A stretch of 64,000 nt of DNA from Cycas panzhihuaensis (lineage: Eukaryota; Cycadophyta), in contig CM041465.1 in assembly GCA_023213395.1 (NCBI GenBank), positions 222,339,741 through 222,403,740 on the forward strand, written 5' to 3'. The number at the start of each line of letters is the position of its first letter. Position 1 is the first letter of the stretch. The notes below the pieces were generated by a model, which saw only the letters and a program-made list of their open reading frames with translations, had not been told where the DNA came from and searched no databases. This document shows, one piece after another, positions 24,637-37,310 of this stretch. The translations under genes and the position numbers were made by a program.

Positions 24637-24930
24637 TTAGAGATGAAGATGTTGCTGGATGAACTTGTCAGATTCCCATATAGTTTCATCTACATCGCAG
24701 CTGACCCACTGTACCAAGTGTTCAGAAATAGTGCAATTTCGGAGGTGGCGCTGGCAATTGGCAAGGATTTTATCAGGAGGAATTATAAGAGTTTGCTCTT
24801 CAGAGAGGATGGGTAAGGTTGTATGGAGTGTAACTTTAGCACCAAGGTATTTTTTTAGGCAGGACACATGGAAAACATTATGGATATTAATATTTGGGGG
24901 GAGTTTAAGGGCATAAGCAACTTCATCGAT
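24637..24930 (-). pseudogene. Element C integrase C-terminus with chromodomain
   Basis: The frame 24867-24637 begins [11 protein letters not shown], where chromovirus integrases have FHVS-LKK. It continues [15 protein letters not shown] and ends in a chromodomain-like block, [18 protein letters not shown], with the conserved W--W spacing. Chromodomains steer integration toward particular chromatin. The frame stops about 35 nt before the LTR, next to the PPT. Confidence 0.88.
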
Positions 24931-25860
24931 TTTGTACAGGATCTTATAAGGGCCATAGTAGCGGGGGCTTAGTTTATACCCTTAATGTAACTTAAGGGAT
25001 TATTGCTTATAGGGTTGGAGGCAAAGGTATACTAGATCTCTAATATCAAAGGATCGATCAAATTGATGGTGGTCTGCGAGTTGCTTCATTCAATTTTGGG
25101 TGATGGCTAAATTATGTCGAAGGGTATGTAAGATTTAATCCATTTCTTAAAGCTTTTGTTACACAGAAGCTATTCAAAAGTTTGTGGCTAGGGTATGGTA
25201 GGAAGGTGGGTGGTAGCTATAAAGAGCCAAAAAGGGGGACATAATAATGGTAGAATGATGGGAAGAGTTATACTAATACTCGGCCAGGGCAAGCCATGAG
25301 GTCCACTTAGCTTAGTGTTCTGAGGCAAAGCAACATAGATAAGTTTCTAAAGTTTTGTTTAGAACCTCAGATTGGCCGTCTGTTTGTAGGTGGTAGGCAA
25401 AACTCATGTTATATGAGGTTCCAACAGCCTTAAAGAGTTCTTACCAAAATGAACTAGTAAACTTAGGGTCTTGGCCACAAACGATAGATGATGGGAAGCC
25501 ATGGAGGCGAAATATGAATTTGACATATAAGTCAGTGAGACGGGAGGATGAATATAAGGTATGCACTGGAAGAAAGTGTAAGTACTACTACCCAAATGGA
25601 GTCAAACCTGGCAGATGGAGGTAGGCCCATGATGAAGTCCATGGCAATATCTTACTACTTGCCTTAAGGAATATTTAATGGTTGGAGAAGTCCAGGGAGA
25701 GGTTTGGTCTCAACTTTATTTCATTGATAGGTGTCACATTCTAATACGAAGGTGAATATGGTGGTCTTCATATGGGGCCAAAAGAAATCTATGCAAATCT
25801 GTTGATAAGTCTTATCAAAGCTAGAGTGGCCACTGAGGGGGGACAAGTGGTATTCTGTTA
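24930..25860 (-). pseudogene. Element C integrase core
   Basis: Decayed but recognisable in several frames: a GHSSFDKTYQ-like zinc-region block near 25820 and AMDFIMGLPPS about 25645-25615, the start of the catalytic core. Frequent stops and frameshifts follow. It lies between RNase H and the chromodomain, as expected. Confidence 0.75.
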
Positions 25861-26026
25861 GGATTTTAGGGATGAATGAAGAGGAGGGATGGACAAAGAT
25901 GCAATTGTGGTAAAGGAGGTGATTGTTAAAGGTTGACCAATGCTTATGGGTGAGGACTTTTTTTCTCCAATTAGGATAGTCTGGTTGGGCTTAATTTTCA
26001 ACGTATAGTTCCTCAAGCCAAAGTGG

Positions 26027-26570
26027 TTAGGGATTGCTGATGGCATGGAGGCTTGGGTTAGGAACATTATCATCAGGGTGAAGATGTGAAAGAGCATCAG
26101 CCACTGTATTGTCCTTGCCTTTTTTATATACTATTGAGAAGTCAAAGACTTGTAATAAGTGAACCCACTTAGTTTGTTCTTTAGACAAGACTGGCTGAGT
26201 CAATAATTTATGGAGGCTACGATGATCCATGAGAATAGTGAACTTAGAGCCTAAGAGATATTGCCGCCATTTATCAATAGTGTGGAGAATAACCTTCATC
26301 TCTTTCTGATATGTAGAGAGACGAAGCTCATGATCTTTTAATTTTCAGCTTTCGAATGCAATGGGATAAGAGTCTTGCATTAGGACTGCATCTAAACCAA
26401 ACCCTAAAGTATCACATTCAAGTTAGAAGGGTTGGTTGAAATCAATAATAATGAGGACTAAAGTGGAGGTCATTACAACCTTGAGGTGAGAAAAGGCAGC
26501 ATCCGCTTCTGGAGACCATTGGAAAGCATCTTTACGAAGGAGGTTGGTTAATGAGGCAGCAAGAGCAACA
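26027..26570 (-). pseudogene. Element C RNase H
   Basis: The open stretch 26299-26027 reads MKVILHTIDKWRQYLLGSKF, then ILMDHRSLHKLLTQ, FSIVYKKGKDNTVADALSHL. This is the standard gypsy RNase H, including the final ADALS block with its catalytic Asp. The upstream part to about 26570 has the opening segment with stops. Confidence 0.92.
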
Positions 26571-26599
26571 TAATTACGCACAAAGCATCGATAAAAACT

Positions 26600-27330
26600 A
26601 GTGAGCCCAAGGAATACTCGTAGTTAGGTAAGAGTTGTAGGTGTAGGCCACATTGTGATGACTGATATTTTATCAGAGTCTACGTGTACCCCTTCTAATG
26701 ATATGATATGACCTAAATAATTGACTTATAATTACCCAAACTCACACTTAGATAGTTTTGCATAGAGTTGGTGGTTTTGTAATATTCGGAGAACAATTTC
26801 TAGCTGTTGGATATGGTGATCGAAGTAGGCACTATAAATAAGAATGTCATTGAAGAAAACTATGACAAACTTTCGAAGGTAAAGACCAAAGATTTTATTC
26901 ATGAGAGCTTAGAAGGTTGCCGGGGCATTGCAAAAGCCAAAGGGCATTGCATGAAACTCAAAATGGCCATGATGCATGTGAAATGCTATCTTATGGCAAT
27001 CTTGTGGGGCAATCTTGTAGTACCCAGATTAGAGGTCTAACTTAGAAAAAATGGTTGCGCCATGGATTTCATCCAGCATGTCATCTATGCGAGGGGTGGG
27101 AAACTTATTTTTAATGGTAATCTTATTTAATTCCCTATAGTCAATGCAAAGGTGAAAGGAGCCATCCTTCTTCCTAACTAAGATAATTAGGGCTGCATAA
27201 GGGCTTTTACTTGGTTGGATTATGCCCATGTCAAGGAGCTCATTTGTGAGTTTCTCAATTTCATTCTTTTTGAAGTATGAGTTATGGTAAGGTCGAAGGC
27301 TGATAGGGTCATGGTTAGCTTAGAGATCAA
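26600..27330 (-). pseudogene. Element C reverse transcriptase
   Basis: Nearly continuous [22 protein letters not shown] (about 27270) leads into 27229-27029 with [20 protein letters not shown] and ends ATIFSKLDL. Then HGHFEFHAMPFGFCNAPATF. The catalytic box at minus 26857-26846 reads FFND instead of FFDD, so the first of the two metal-binding Asp is Asn. Confidence 0.95.
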
Positions 27331-27929
27331 TTGTATGATAGAAACCATGGTCGGGAGGGTTTTGGGATACTAAAGGGGGTCCTCCTATATACCCTAAGGT
27401 ATGTGGAGGCACACTTCTGTAGCCAGGTTTTGTCTAGGGCTTGGTTCAGGAGTGTTATCTCCAGTCCTTCATGCAAGGGGTAGAAAAGTCATAATGCGCT
27501 TAACTAGAACGATAGATCCCTGTGACTTTTAAAGACCCCCAACATAGGGTCTCTACCTATTACTTGGGTAGCCGCCCAGTGGTGTTATCTACCCAAGAAG
27601 GAGAGGTGGGAGGGGAAAAAAAGGGTAGCCACCCAACGGTATTATCTATCCCTGGAATATAACTCAATACAGAAAAAGAAAACTAGAAACTAAATTGAAA
27701 GCAGAAGAAATAAATTGCTTGCATTACCTCAAGGAAGAAATTCCCCTTCACTTCATGACCTCTTATCTATCCTACTACCATTCCTCAATCTCCTCAGAGA
27801 GAGTACTAAGTGAAGGTCTTTCCTTAATCTCTACCTAGGTAGAGAGAGTACTCAAGCATACAGGAAAAAAAAAATATTTTACTTTTTTAGGCAACTTCCC
27901 ACAATCGCAAACATGATTCTGATACCACT
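27331..27929 (-). other. Element C leader and deletion zone
   Basis: Between the PBS and the RT there are only about 600 bp, with no gag or protease motif. A 29-bp sequence beginning GGGTAG-CGCCCAGTGG near 27570 is repeated imperfectly near 27629. The normal 2-kb or more of gag-protease is absent, so this copy was non-autonomous or suffered an internal deletion. Confidence 0.7.
27916..27927 (-). other. Element C primer-binding site
   Basis: TGGTATCAGAAT on the minus strand, 10 of 12 to the initiator-Met tRNA site, 2 nt inside the 5' LTR edge at 27930. Confidence 0.9.
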
Positions 27930-28274
27930 TAGGCTGTTCCTTCTCAGAAATCTGGACTTGTAGGTGTAAAATTAATAGAAAATGAAGCCAAAATAATGCA
28001 AGTGCACAAGCAGATCATAGATAGTAAATCACCAAAATGAGTACCGAAGTACTTTCTCTTTCAAGATATAATACTCAATGACATTACAAGTGATTTAACC
28101 CTTTAAATACACAAGTAAGGGTCTTCATCCTTATGATTCTATTGGTGGCCCTAGTGGCCTTACATCTTATTGGACAACTTAGTAGTCCATACACACATCT
28201 TAATAAACATCTTAATCCTTACTCTTTGGTGGCTCTTGCTTGCTAATGCTAAGGAAAGGTGGGGTTATGTAACA
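27930..28274 (-). repeat. Element C 5' LTR
   Basis: 345 bp, TAGGCTGTTCC (TG decayed to TA) to GTAACA, paired with 24256-24601. Confidence 0.93.
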
Positions 28275-29403
28275 GTTAGACTATTATGAAGAATGATCAT
28301 CTCTTCACTATAAGGATGGCCACTCTCTCCTATTCTTTTTTCGTTATCTAAGTCCCTAGGAGGTCTAGTTTTACCTTTGCTTATATGTGGCTATTGTTGA
28401 GCTTATTGTTCTTATATTTCTTTTTTTTTATTTTCCCTTGTTGGTCTTAAAGGAAAAATTAAAGAAGTCTGATTGCATGAAAGAGAGAAGGCCATCTTGG
28501 GGTAGGGATTTATCAATAGATTAAAAATTGTAAAAATTTGCTAGTATTATCTTGTTTGACTTCATTCTCTTTATTTCTTCTTATTTTAGAAAAGAAATTT
28601 GGATATATGAATGATATATCTTCACTGTGATTAAATCAGATGAGATTCAAGGATCCTATGGTCTCCAAAAGACTCCATTTGTGATGGAATCTCTCTATTT
28701 TCCTAGTTTATTTTTTATTTATGAATGGAGATTTAATTTTGATTGATTGTATGTAATTTTTGTGGTTTAAATATCATTCATAATAGGAAAAATATATCCT
28801 TAAGATCTCTCACTTTCTTTTGAATTCATTCTCCAAAAAAGTGCTTTACATTTAGAGAAAATAGTTTCTCTTTAATTCTTGGTGTTTTTGTTTTCATAAA
28901 AAGAAAACAAAGAAAAAGAAGTTACATGTGTAGTTAGCTTACTTACTTATTTATTGTAAAGAAGGTGGATAGACCTTAAAGTTTTATTATTTACTTTTGT
29001 GATTACATTTCATTTAAAATATATAAAAAATAAAAAGAAAAATCGTTCCATCACTTAACCCTTTTTCCTTCATTTTAGTAGAACTTTAAAGGTTGAAAGA
29101 ATAGGAGGAAAGGAGTCCCTAGGAAGGACATAAGATACATTGTTAGCATAATCCTAAATTCAAACTCCTCCATCTAATTACGTAGGTTAGTGGATTCTAA
29201 CACCCCCTTTATATCCTAGCCTTTCGTTACTTCATTCATATCCTAGTTAAACAACAAAATCAGGTGGAGACTCCTTCTTAAGAGTTGGAAAATGTGGTCC
29301 CTTTAGTTTCCTTAGGCTTCTTACCTCTTAGGTTAGACTTGAAACATAAGAAACATACTGCTAGTTAGGAGATATTTGATCTAGGTCTAACTGAAGCATG
29401 CTA

Positions 29404-29430
29404 TCTTTCTTGTAACCATACTGGGGATCA
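29404..29430 (+). other. Element B probable primer-binding region
   Basis: Just after the 5' LTR the sequence TGTAACCATACTGGGGATC resembles the TGGCGCCATTGCCGGGGATC type of site seen in Athila/Tat elements. The match needs one deletion and several transitions, so it is clear only at its 3' half. Confidence 0.5.
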
Positions 29431-30603
29431 CTATTTTTTTTCTTATTTAAAGTGATAGAAACTACAACACCTACCCCAAGGTGATTGTTGAGACTTCTAG
29501 GTCTCCGATCTGATTTTCAAATATAACCCTCATATTTTGGTCATGAAGTTTCATCTTCTTAAATTGATTCTTTAAAATATCACATACATGATACTTATGT
29601 TTTTCCCCTCGAAGATTCAATCCAACTATATAAAATACTTATGAAGCAAGGGTACCTAGAGCCCTCTTAATTCCATGGTTATGCTTCATTTATAAACCTA
29701 TATTTTGCATAAGAAGAAATACTTCTTGCTCAAGCACATCCATTATATTTTGGGTTGGTTCTTACTAAGGTCACTACTCCTCTTCATATGCCTAGATGTT
29801 AAGACCCTTTTTATCTAAAGACTCATACTATGACATCCTCTCCACAACACCATCAATTTGATACATTGTATGAGGAATATGAGTTGATATAAGTTGAGCC
29901 TTCAGTTACCTCTAATGCCATTTGATCACCCTTACCTTCTCATCCTCCTTCACTAAGGCCTCATTCTCCTCCTTTAGAAGAGGTTAAAGATCATAAGTCA
30001 GTTCGCTTTCAACCTCTTCCTTCATCTTCTAGGTTACAAGTCTAGACCCATTCTCCTCATGTAGTACCCTCTACACATGAAGGTACCTCTACCATACCTA
30101 CTTAAGGTAACCTTAGTCCTTCCCATAACCCTACCTCTCATCAAGTAGGTCTACCTTCATTGACTTCACAACCTATCCATTCTCATCCCACTAGGTTAGT
30201 CCCTTCTCATCATGTTACATCTATTATTTAACCACCAGTTCAAGTAATCCATAAAGTTGCATCTCAAACTATTAGACCTCATACTTCTTCTCGTAGAGTG
30301 CCTAATGTAGTCTCTTCTTCCTAACAAGTTTCTCATACTCATCTTGTTCATCTTTATACTTTAGTCAGTTAATCTCAAGTTTTGGGGGTTCTTAACCCTA
30401 CTTCCTCATCGTAAGTTCTTAGATCCTCTTTATAACCAATCCCTTTTCCTTTATTTAACCCTATTCTTTCTCAATATCCTATGCCACAAACTAATTTTGT
30501 GGTTAATCCCGCAACTTGGTTTAACCCTTCATCCACTCTTCCATCCTATTCTTTGCCTTAATAACAATAACTTGTCCCTTCTACCACTTTATATCCATCA
30601 TCC
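29431..30603 (+). pseudogene. Element B leader and Pro/Ser/His-rich N-terminal gag segment
   Basis: After a short leader, about 29830-30560 reads in plus frames as a Pro-, Ser- and His-rich polypeptide (for example SPLPSHPPSLRPHSPPLEE) with scattered TAG stops that would be Gln if they were CAG. It precedes the gag core. Such low-complexity N-termini are known from large Tat elements. The start codon is not identifiable. Confidence 0.5.
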
Positions 30604-31570
30604 TTGCCTCAATGTACCACCATGTTGAGGCTAAGGAAACCTTTTCTAGACTACATGAAGTTTCCCTTTCCATGTAAAGTCTTGTTATCTCCCATGCCTC
30701 CATTCCTTCCTAAGTTACCTAAATTTTTGGATGACTCGTCTCAAGACCCAACTTCACATATACAAGCATTTACACTTGTTTGTGTAGATTTCATACTATA
30801 TGATTATGCCACGATGTACTTATTTCCTAAATCACTTTAAGGTTATGGCTTAAAATAGTTTTATCAACTTTCCTCATCTTTTGTTCTGTCATTTCAATAG
30901 CTAGTTGATTCTTTTATTAACTATTTTGATATAGTAAGCCTTTTAAATCTAGCATCAAATCTCTTTTAGCTATCAAGAAAAATCACGATGAAACTTCTAG
31001 GAATTTTATGAGAAGGTTTTGAGACCAAGTGTATGCTTATCATTCATGTCTTAATCTTAGTCTCTTTTTCAATCTGTTTACTAATGCTTTGAGGCCACAC
31101 ACACATCTTAAAGTTCTTAAGCTTTGTCCTCAAACTTACAAAGAAGCTATTGATCGATGTTTGTCTTTAGAAATATTTAAAATTTAGGAAGGTGCTAAGA
31201 AAATTAGGAAACCTATTTCCTCTAAAGAAACTATTCAAACAAATAGGATTTCCCATCTTGAGCCCACTTATGATCACTTAACTTCTTCCATTAGATCACT
31301 GGAGTGTGCGATTAACACCAAGTTGCATGTTGATGGTCCTTCCCAAAATCAACCCTCTTAGGAGATAAAAGTAATTCACCTTACTGAAGGAAGGAAGAAA
31401 TAATCTCGTCCTCCACCTCCTCCTTCTTTCAGGAAGACTAAGTGGTGTCCTTAACCATCAAATAGACATCCATGATAGAAGTGAATGTCATACAATCCAA
31501 ACTATAAATCAAAATATGAATGTTCAAGTAAACCATCCTTCCAAGACATTCCAAGACTAAATGATTTGTA
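30604..31570 (+). pseudogene. Element B gag core
   Basis: The frame 30604-30840 includes PKLPKFLDDSSQDPTSHIQA and DYATMYLFPKSL, and continues GYGLK-FYQL. This is the retrotransposon gag pattern (F-G-----HI----, LFP-SL-G-AL-WF--L) with one TAG in place of a family Gln or Trp. A later block (LKLCPQTYKEAIDRCLSLEI, about 31117) fits the gag end. Stops break it up. Confidence 0.72.
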
Positions 31571-31719
31571 AATATCCCTTACCTTAACATAAGGATAAAG
31601 GAAACAAGGATGATAAGGGAAAGGAAAATTAGGTTTAAGGTGATTAAGATGAGCCTTCTAGTGCTAATTCATTTAAGAAGGCTACTACTCCCCCTAATCC
31701 TTCAACAAAATAAACTAGT

Positions 31720-32480
31720 AATTAAGCTTTCCCACCTCTCAAAGGTGGTGAGACTAAGAGAACAATTAACATAGTGGAGACTACAAAGAATGCATACCCA
31801 TCTATATCATCTAATGATTCAATGGTAAAGAACCCTAACTCTTTACCACTTATACCCCCATATCCCATCAGGTTTAGATTCATTTCTTTCAGTATAAAGG
31901 ATAGATCATTCTCTTTGGTTTATGAGTTAAAGACTGTTCCTACTGGTATTTCAATTATAGATTTTCTAAGGTGTTGCCCTAAGTAATGTTATCTCTTATT
32001 TGATGTGTTGGGAGTTCCTGTTATAGTCTCTTCATCCACTTCTATACTTTCTTTTGACCTAGCCACCTTACCTATTCATACCACTCATGTTCCAAATGGC
32101 ATACCTCCATTTTATATTGAGATAATAAAGGATGACATCAACATTAATCATGCCATCATTGATAAGGGATCTTTTGTTAATGTAATTCCTCTTTGTCTTG
32201 TTAAGGATCTAAAAATTTTAGTCTTTGATGCATGTAAGTAGATTTATCAGAGATATGATAAAAATAAAAAAGTACCCCTTGGTCAAGTGACTCTTCCCCT
32301 AACCCTAAAAGAAAATATTGTTCTTACTAAATTGACCATCATTGATCTCTATTTAGAATATAACATCTTTTTGGGTAGACTATGGATTACCCAAATGACT
32401 GTTGTTTGTTCTTCACTTTTTGGTGAACTTAGGTTCATCCATGAGGGACAATTAAAAATTATAAGATAAAAACTGAAACC
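31720..32480 (+). pseudogene. Element B protease
   Basis: Open frames 31774-31986, 32005-32241 and 32287-32469 are collinear. The second contains AIIDKGSFVNVIPL, matching the aspartic protease active site (D-GS--N) with Lys inserted in place of the usual small residue. The third contains IFLGRLWI, the LLGR-W- motif of Tat proteases. Only single stops separate the frames. Confidence 0.82.
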
Positions 32481-33585
32481 TATTAAATAATTAATCCCAC
32501 TTGTTGAGATCTTTTTTTAGCATGGTGAGTCATCTAACTCTTTAGAGTATTTATTTCAACTATTAGGTTTAAACCAATACTTCACCATTGGAACTCCTCC
32601 TCCTCAAGGAGAAATAGGATATTGATTTGGTGGAGATTGTCCCTATTTCATAAGGTTCCTCATCCACTCTTCATTCTTTGGGTCTGACTTATTAATCTTT
32701 AGTTTCCTCTTCTTCCTTTAATGAAGAAACAACTTCACATTCTATTACACCTTATGAGGAAATGCCTGTGAGTGAAATTATTGATTCAAATATTCCTCCC
32801 TCTACTTAGAGACATTTCTCACAAGTCTTGTGTTTGCCTTTAATGACATATGCTTTAGTCTCTTCCACTATAAATGATTCTTCAATTAGTTATATGATTT
32901 CTCTTTTATATGATGTGCATATTAATGGCATGCCTCTCTTTTCTCAGTCTCCTCCTTTTACTATCTGGTTAAATAAACATGACAAAAAGATGTTGTTGCA
33001 TAAGTACTTAGACTTAAAATCAAATAGTGAGGTTATTAATTCATGTGATATACTTCAAAGGAACAAAAGTACCTCCACTCGAGTACAATAAGTGAATTTA
33101 GTTTCTACTATTTCTTTTTCTTCTCATCCTTCTGTGGATGCTTCTCCATCATCCCTCATCTTGATGTCTTTGTCTATTCAAGATTATTATTTTTATCATC
33201 AAGAATTTGAAAAAATATTTACATCAACTTGGGAATTTATTAATAAACCTATTCCTTTCTCTTAAGTTTTTTTAATTATTGAGTTTGTTCCCACCTATCC
33301 AGACTCTTTGGTTAATTATCCCTTACATTTTAAGCCCTCTTCTTGGTCTATTGATCTACAAAGGAATTTAATCCTCATCAATCTTTTTCAATTAAATCAC
33401 TTTGAAAATGATGAGGTAATTCTTAAACATTTAGTGGGATCATCTTCTAATCTTCCCTCTGGATATCATAGGTTGGGATTTTCAAAGGTAGTGTGACCTA
33501 ATTCATATTAGTTGATCATTCTTGACCTCAAGAGATAGTTTCTCTTATAGAGCTTTCTCCTCCTCATTTTGAAGAGGGAAAAACT
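32481..33585 (+). other. Element B linker between protease and RT
   Basis: About 1.1 kb that still shows coding character (open frames 32828-33091 and 33308-33496, rich in Ser, His and Asn) but has no domain I recognise. The Tat lineage has a long divergent segment at this place. Confidence 0.5.
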
Positions 33586-34500
33586 ATGCTCATAGATCAA
33601 ACTATAGATGTTGACTTAGAAATGGGTGATACCCCTAAGATTATTAAGTTAGAAGATAGTTGTACTTCTCAAAAGATCACTCAATTTAAGCATCTCTTTC
33701 ATGAGTTCCATTCATTTTTCACTTGGGACTATAATGATATGTATGGTCTCGATCCCCAAGTCATTGAACATAATATCACTCTCACTCCTAGCATTAAACC
33801 TAAATGCCAAAAATAGTGACCCATTCAACCATATCTTTCTATTATTATCAAATAAGGAGTGAAGAAGTTATTAAGAGCTAGATTCATTGAGAATGCACAT
33901 TATTCTTAATGGATTTCTAATATAGTTCTAGTTACAAAGAAAAATAGTTCAATTTGAATCTATATTAACTTTTGGGACATTGATGATACTTGTACTAAGG
34001 ATAATTTTCCTCTCCTTTTTCTTGATTATATTTGGGATGAAATGACTAGTTCCAAGGTGATATCCCTTATGGATGGTTTTTTTGACTATAATTAGATTTA
34101 CATCACACCATGAGATTATCATAAGACTACATTCACCACTCCTTGGGGCATTTTTGTATATAAGGTCATGCCCTCTGGATTGAAAAATACTAGTGCTATT
34201 TATCAAAGAGTAATGGTTCATATTTTCCATGATTTAATCAATAATATTATTGTTGTCTACTTATATAATATGCTTGCTCTTTCTCACAAAATACATGATC
34301 ATGTGAATGATCTAAGAATAATCTTTAAAAGATGTATAAAATATCATTTATGTCTTAATCCATCTATATCTATATTTGTTGTGATATCAAGAGGAATGCT
34401 AGGTAACATTGCCTCCCATGATGGGATTAGAATAGATCTTGACAAAATAAGGGTAATTATTGATGTGCCCCCTCCTAAAAATAAAAAATAGATCAAATCT
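33586..34500 (+). pseudogene. Element B reverse transcriptase
   Basis: 33586-33816 carries the approach (EFHSFFTWDYNDMYGLDPQV, then EHNITL). RT proper shows FIENAHYS, VLVTKKN, SLMDGFFDYN-IY and TTFTTPWGIFVYKVMPSGLK. At 34258-34269 the catalytic YVDD is YLYN. It ends MLGNIASHDGIRIDLDKIRV and PPPKNKK. The opening of the palm (DM-GLDP-V-EH) is typical of Tat RT. Confidence 0.93.
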
Positions 34501-35045
34501 TTTTAGGTAGATTTGGATTTTAAGATGTTTTATTGCCAATTTTTCTTTAGATTTTAAGCCTATTACTAAATCTTTTAAAGAAAGATGTTGAATTGTAGTG
34601 GACTCCTCAAGTTTAGGAATCTTTTGATAAATTAAAGTGAGCTTTGATTTTAGCACCTATGCTTTCCCCATTGAGATTTAACAAACATTTTATCCTGTAT
34701 TCCTCTATAGAAGAATCATTAGTAGGTATATTGGCACAAGAGGACAACTTTGATAAGGAATAAGTAATCTACTTCATTAGTAGGACTTTAATGGTTATTG
34801 AACTTCATTATCATTTTCCTAAAAAGGAATGTCTTTCTTTAATCTTTGCCACCAAGAAGTCATGATACTATCTTCTTGGAAATAAGTTCCATCTTATTGT
34901 CCAATCCAATCCTACCAGATATTTACTTATCAAAACTAACCTTATTGGATGGTTAAGTAAATGGTCCTTATTACTACAAGAATTTGAATTTCAAATTATC
35001 AATAGAAAATTTAAGAAAGACATGGTCATTATAAAGATCGTGGTT
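34501..35045 (+). pseudogene. Element B first RNase H (RT-linked)
   Basis: LYSSIEESLVGILAQEDNFD (about 34692), VIYFISRTL, CLSLIFATKK, YYLLGNKFHLIV and WLSKWSLLLQEFEFQIINRK (about 34957) follow the gypsy RNase H order. Frame changes and TAG/TAA stops are present. It directly follows RT and precedes integrase. Confidence 0.85.
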
Positions 35046-35289
35046 GAGGTTCCTCTTTCCAACCCTTCTAATCAACCTACTGATGATACTCTCCCAAATG
35101 AGCATATCCTCTATGTCTAGGTTGTCCCTTTTAAAAATTCCTGGTATGGAGAAATTAAATCATACCCTCACAACTAATCTTTCCCTTCTTCCTCTACATC
35201 CAAGAAGAGAAGATGAATTCAAGCCACTGGTAGGCAATATCTCTTGCTTGAGGGCATACTTTATAAATATTCTTTTGATGGAATTCTAT

Positions 35290-36410
35290 TAATATGCCTT
35301 TTCCCCAATGAAATACTTTTATCCTTGATAGAATGCCATGAAGGAATGTGTGGTGGACACATTGGTGACTGATCTATGGCCGAATGTATTCTTCATATGG
35401 GTTATTATTAGCCCATTTTATTTAAAGACGCTCACGCTTAAGTACAAAAATGTAAAAGGTGGCAATCCCATGCAACCTTAATACACAAACCTACACAAGA
35501 ATTAAAATTGATTATCTCACCTTGGCCTTTCTCCCAATGGGATTTTGATTTCATTATTCAAATTTTTTTGATATCTTCTAACAGTCATAAGTTTATTATC
35601 ATTGCAACTAAATACTTTACTAAGTGGAGCAAAGCTATTATGTTAGTCACTGCTACTGGAAAGGTGGTTGTTACATTTATCTTTCAATATATAATTTATA
35701 GATTTGGGGTGCTAGATATTATTATTACTGGTAATAGGACTTCAATGTATAATCCCCATATCAATGAGTTATGTAATAAATTTCATATTACTCATAGATT
35801 ATAAGCCCCTTATCACCCTTAGTCGAATGGCCAAGTTGAGACCTTCAATAAGACTTTAGCTAAGATTTTGGCTCAAATGGTCACAACCTCTCATAAAGAT
35901 TGATATGTTCAATTATTTCTAGTGTTATGGGCTTATAAAACCTCAATTAGAAATGCTACAAGCATTATACCATTCTCTCTAGTTTATGGTGTTGCAGAAA
36001 TCCTCCCATTAGAAGTTGAGATTCCTTCTTTACGTGTCTCATTGAAAGAATTTATCCATGAAGAATTCCAAAGGGAAGTATGTCTCTTGGAACATGAAAA
36101 AAGTAGATAAGTCTCATTTGCAAGCATTATAAAATAATATAGTATCTAAAGCTAAAGTTTAGGCTGGTCATGATAGCCAACTTAGACCTAGATAGTTCCA
36201 TGTTAGTGATAAAGTTTTAAAGTTAGAGTACCTCCACGATAAATAATGAAAGCTTTCTCCTAAGTGGGCTAGCCCTTATCTAATAATTAAAGATTTAAAT
36301 AACAAAACCTATCAAATCTCAACAATGGAAGGCTTGGAATTCAAAAAGCCTATAAACTCTCAGTATTTGAGGAAGTTTTATACCTAGTGGTATTCTCGGT
36401 CTCTACAATG
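35290..36410 (+). pseudogene. Element B integrase
   Basis: The zinc region shows HEGMCGGHIGD (about 35338) and VQKCKRWQSHATL, with Trp in place of the last Cys. The core is long and clear: 35508-35804 with WPFSQWDFDF, ATKYFTKWSKAI and RFGVLDIIITGN (second catalytic Asp not preserved); then APYHP-SNGQVETFNKTL, where a Gln codon is TAG (35820-35822); then 35922-36110 with LWAYKTSIRNATSIIPFSLV and EILPLEVEIPSLRV. The C-terminus ends NSQYLRKFY (about 36358). No chromodomain. Confidence 0.95.
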
Positions 36411-37310
36411 AGGATAAACTATGCATATGAATTCTTTTGTTGCCTAATGAGCTAAAACTATGGGAATTTCCTTTTCTCATCCTCTCTTAAGTTGTTCTTA
36501 TTTTTATAAAATATTTTACTCATGATCATATAAGTCTATTTCTCCCTTTAGCATTTGAATTGATTGTGAGTACTCTTCTTCAAGGTTATTCGTCTTTTTC
36601 TCTTTTAAGCTCCATACTTAAGAGATAATTCAAGCCCTTAGCTTTGTAATTTATCCTCATCCTTGAAAAGAGAGACTTGGTCGTCAACTTCAGATACTTT
36701 ATTAGTTACTCGGATCATACCTCTACTTACTAGCCCCTTATTCTGAGGATTTTGACTTGGTCATTCATCATCCTTTTTTTGTTCCTCTTTTCCTTATCCT
36801 TGGTTCTCTCTATCTACAATTTGATTTCCTCTTTTTCCTATGGTTCAATCCTTAATGAGATTAGTTTCTTATTTTATTTTGGTTCTGTTGAAAAGGATAA
36901 ATCCTTGTTGTACTGAGTAAAAGAACTTCATAATTGGATAGTTATAAGTCTTTTCTTATATCAAAAAAAAAAAAAAGAGTGAAAGGTTGAGGTTTATTCT
37001 AAAAAAAATAAATTGATTAAAAAATATACAAAAAATGGAAGATATATTATTATCATCCTCTTGTAATCAGGGGCCACATGATGACTTCATCCCCACTTAT
37101 CTACATAATAGGTTGGATTCATTTGGATGAGTCATTCAGGATGTTCGAGTCTAACTACTTGGGTCCACCATACCCTTAGTTACGATCAAACCCTACTTAA
37201 CACCTTTTATTCTTGATTGATTATGGTTATCCTAATTATGATTTTTCTTTTTTGTCTCTATAGTTAGAACTAACCTTACCCACTACTGTCTCCTTATTAA
37301 ATGATTCCCA
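36411..37310 (+). other. Element B region between integrase and second RNase H
   Basis: About 900 bp with no domain I recognise, although some frames look protein-like near the right end (IIGWIHLDESFRMFESNYLG, about 37110-37170). An A13-14 run lies near 36963. It may be linker coding sequence of the pol polyprotein. Confidence 0.45.

Larger units (their letters stand above)
24256..28274 (-). mobile_element. Element C: internally deleted chromovirus
   Basis: 4.0-kb Ty3/gypsy element in the 5' LTR of B, opposite orientation. LTRs 24256-24601 and 27930-28274, GTTAG target duplication, minus-strand PBS TGGTATCAGAAT at 27927-27916 with a 2-nt gap, and a minus-strand PPT AGAGGGGGGGAC at 24614-24603. 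The internal 3.3 kb holds RT, RNase H, integrase and a chromodomain. Gag and protease are missing between about 27330 and the PBS. Confidence 0.95.
23178..29403 (+). repeat. Element B 5' LTR, interrupted by chromovirus C
   Basis: About 2.2 kb after removing 24256-28279. It starts TGTTTTACCAAAACCTGG and ends CATGCTA, where the 3' copy has TATGCCA. It matches 43007-57391 minus two inserts along the whole length. Near 28845 it lacks about 110 bp present in the 3' LTR near 56710-56830. Divergence between the copies is mostly transitions. Confidence 0.88.
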
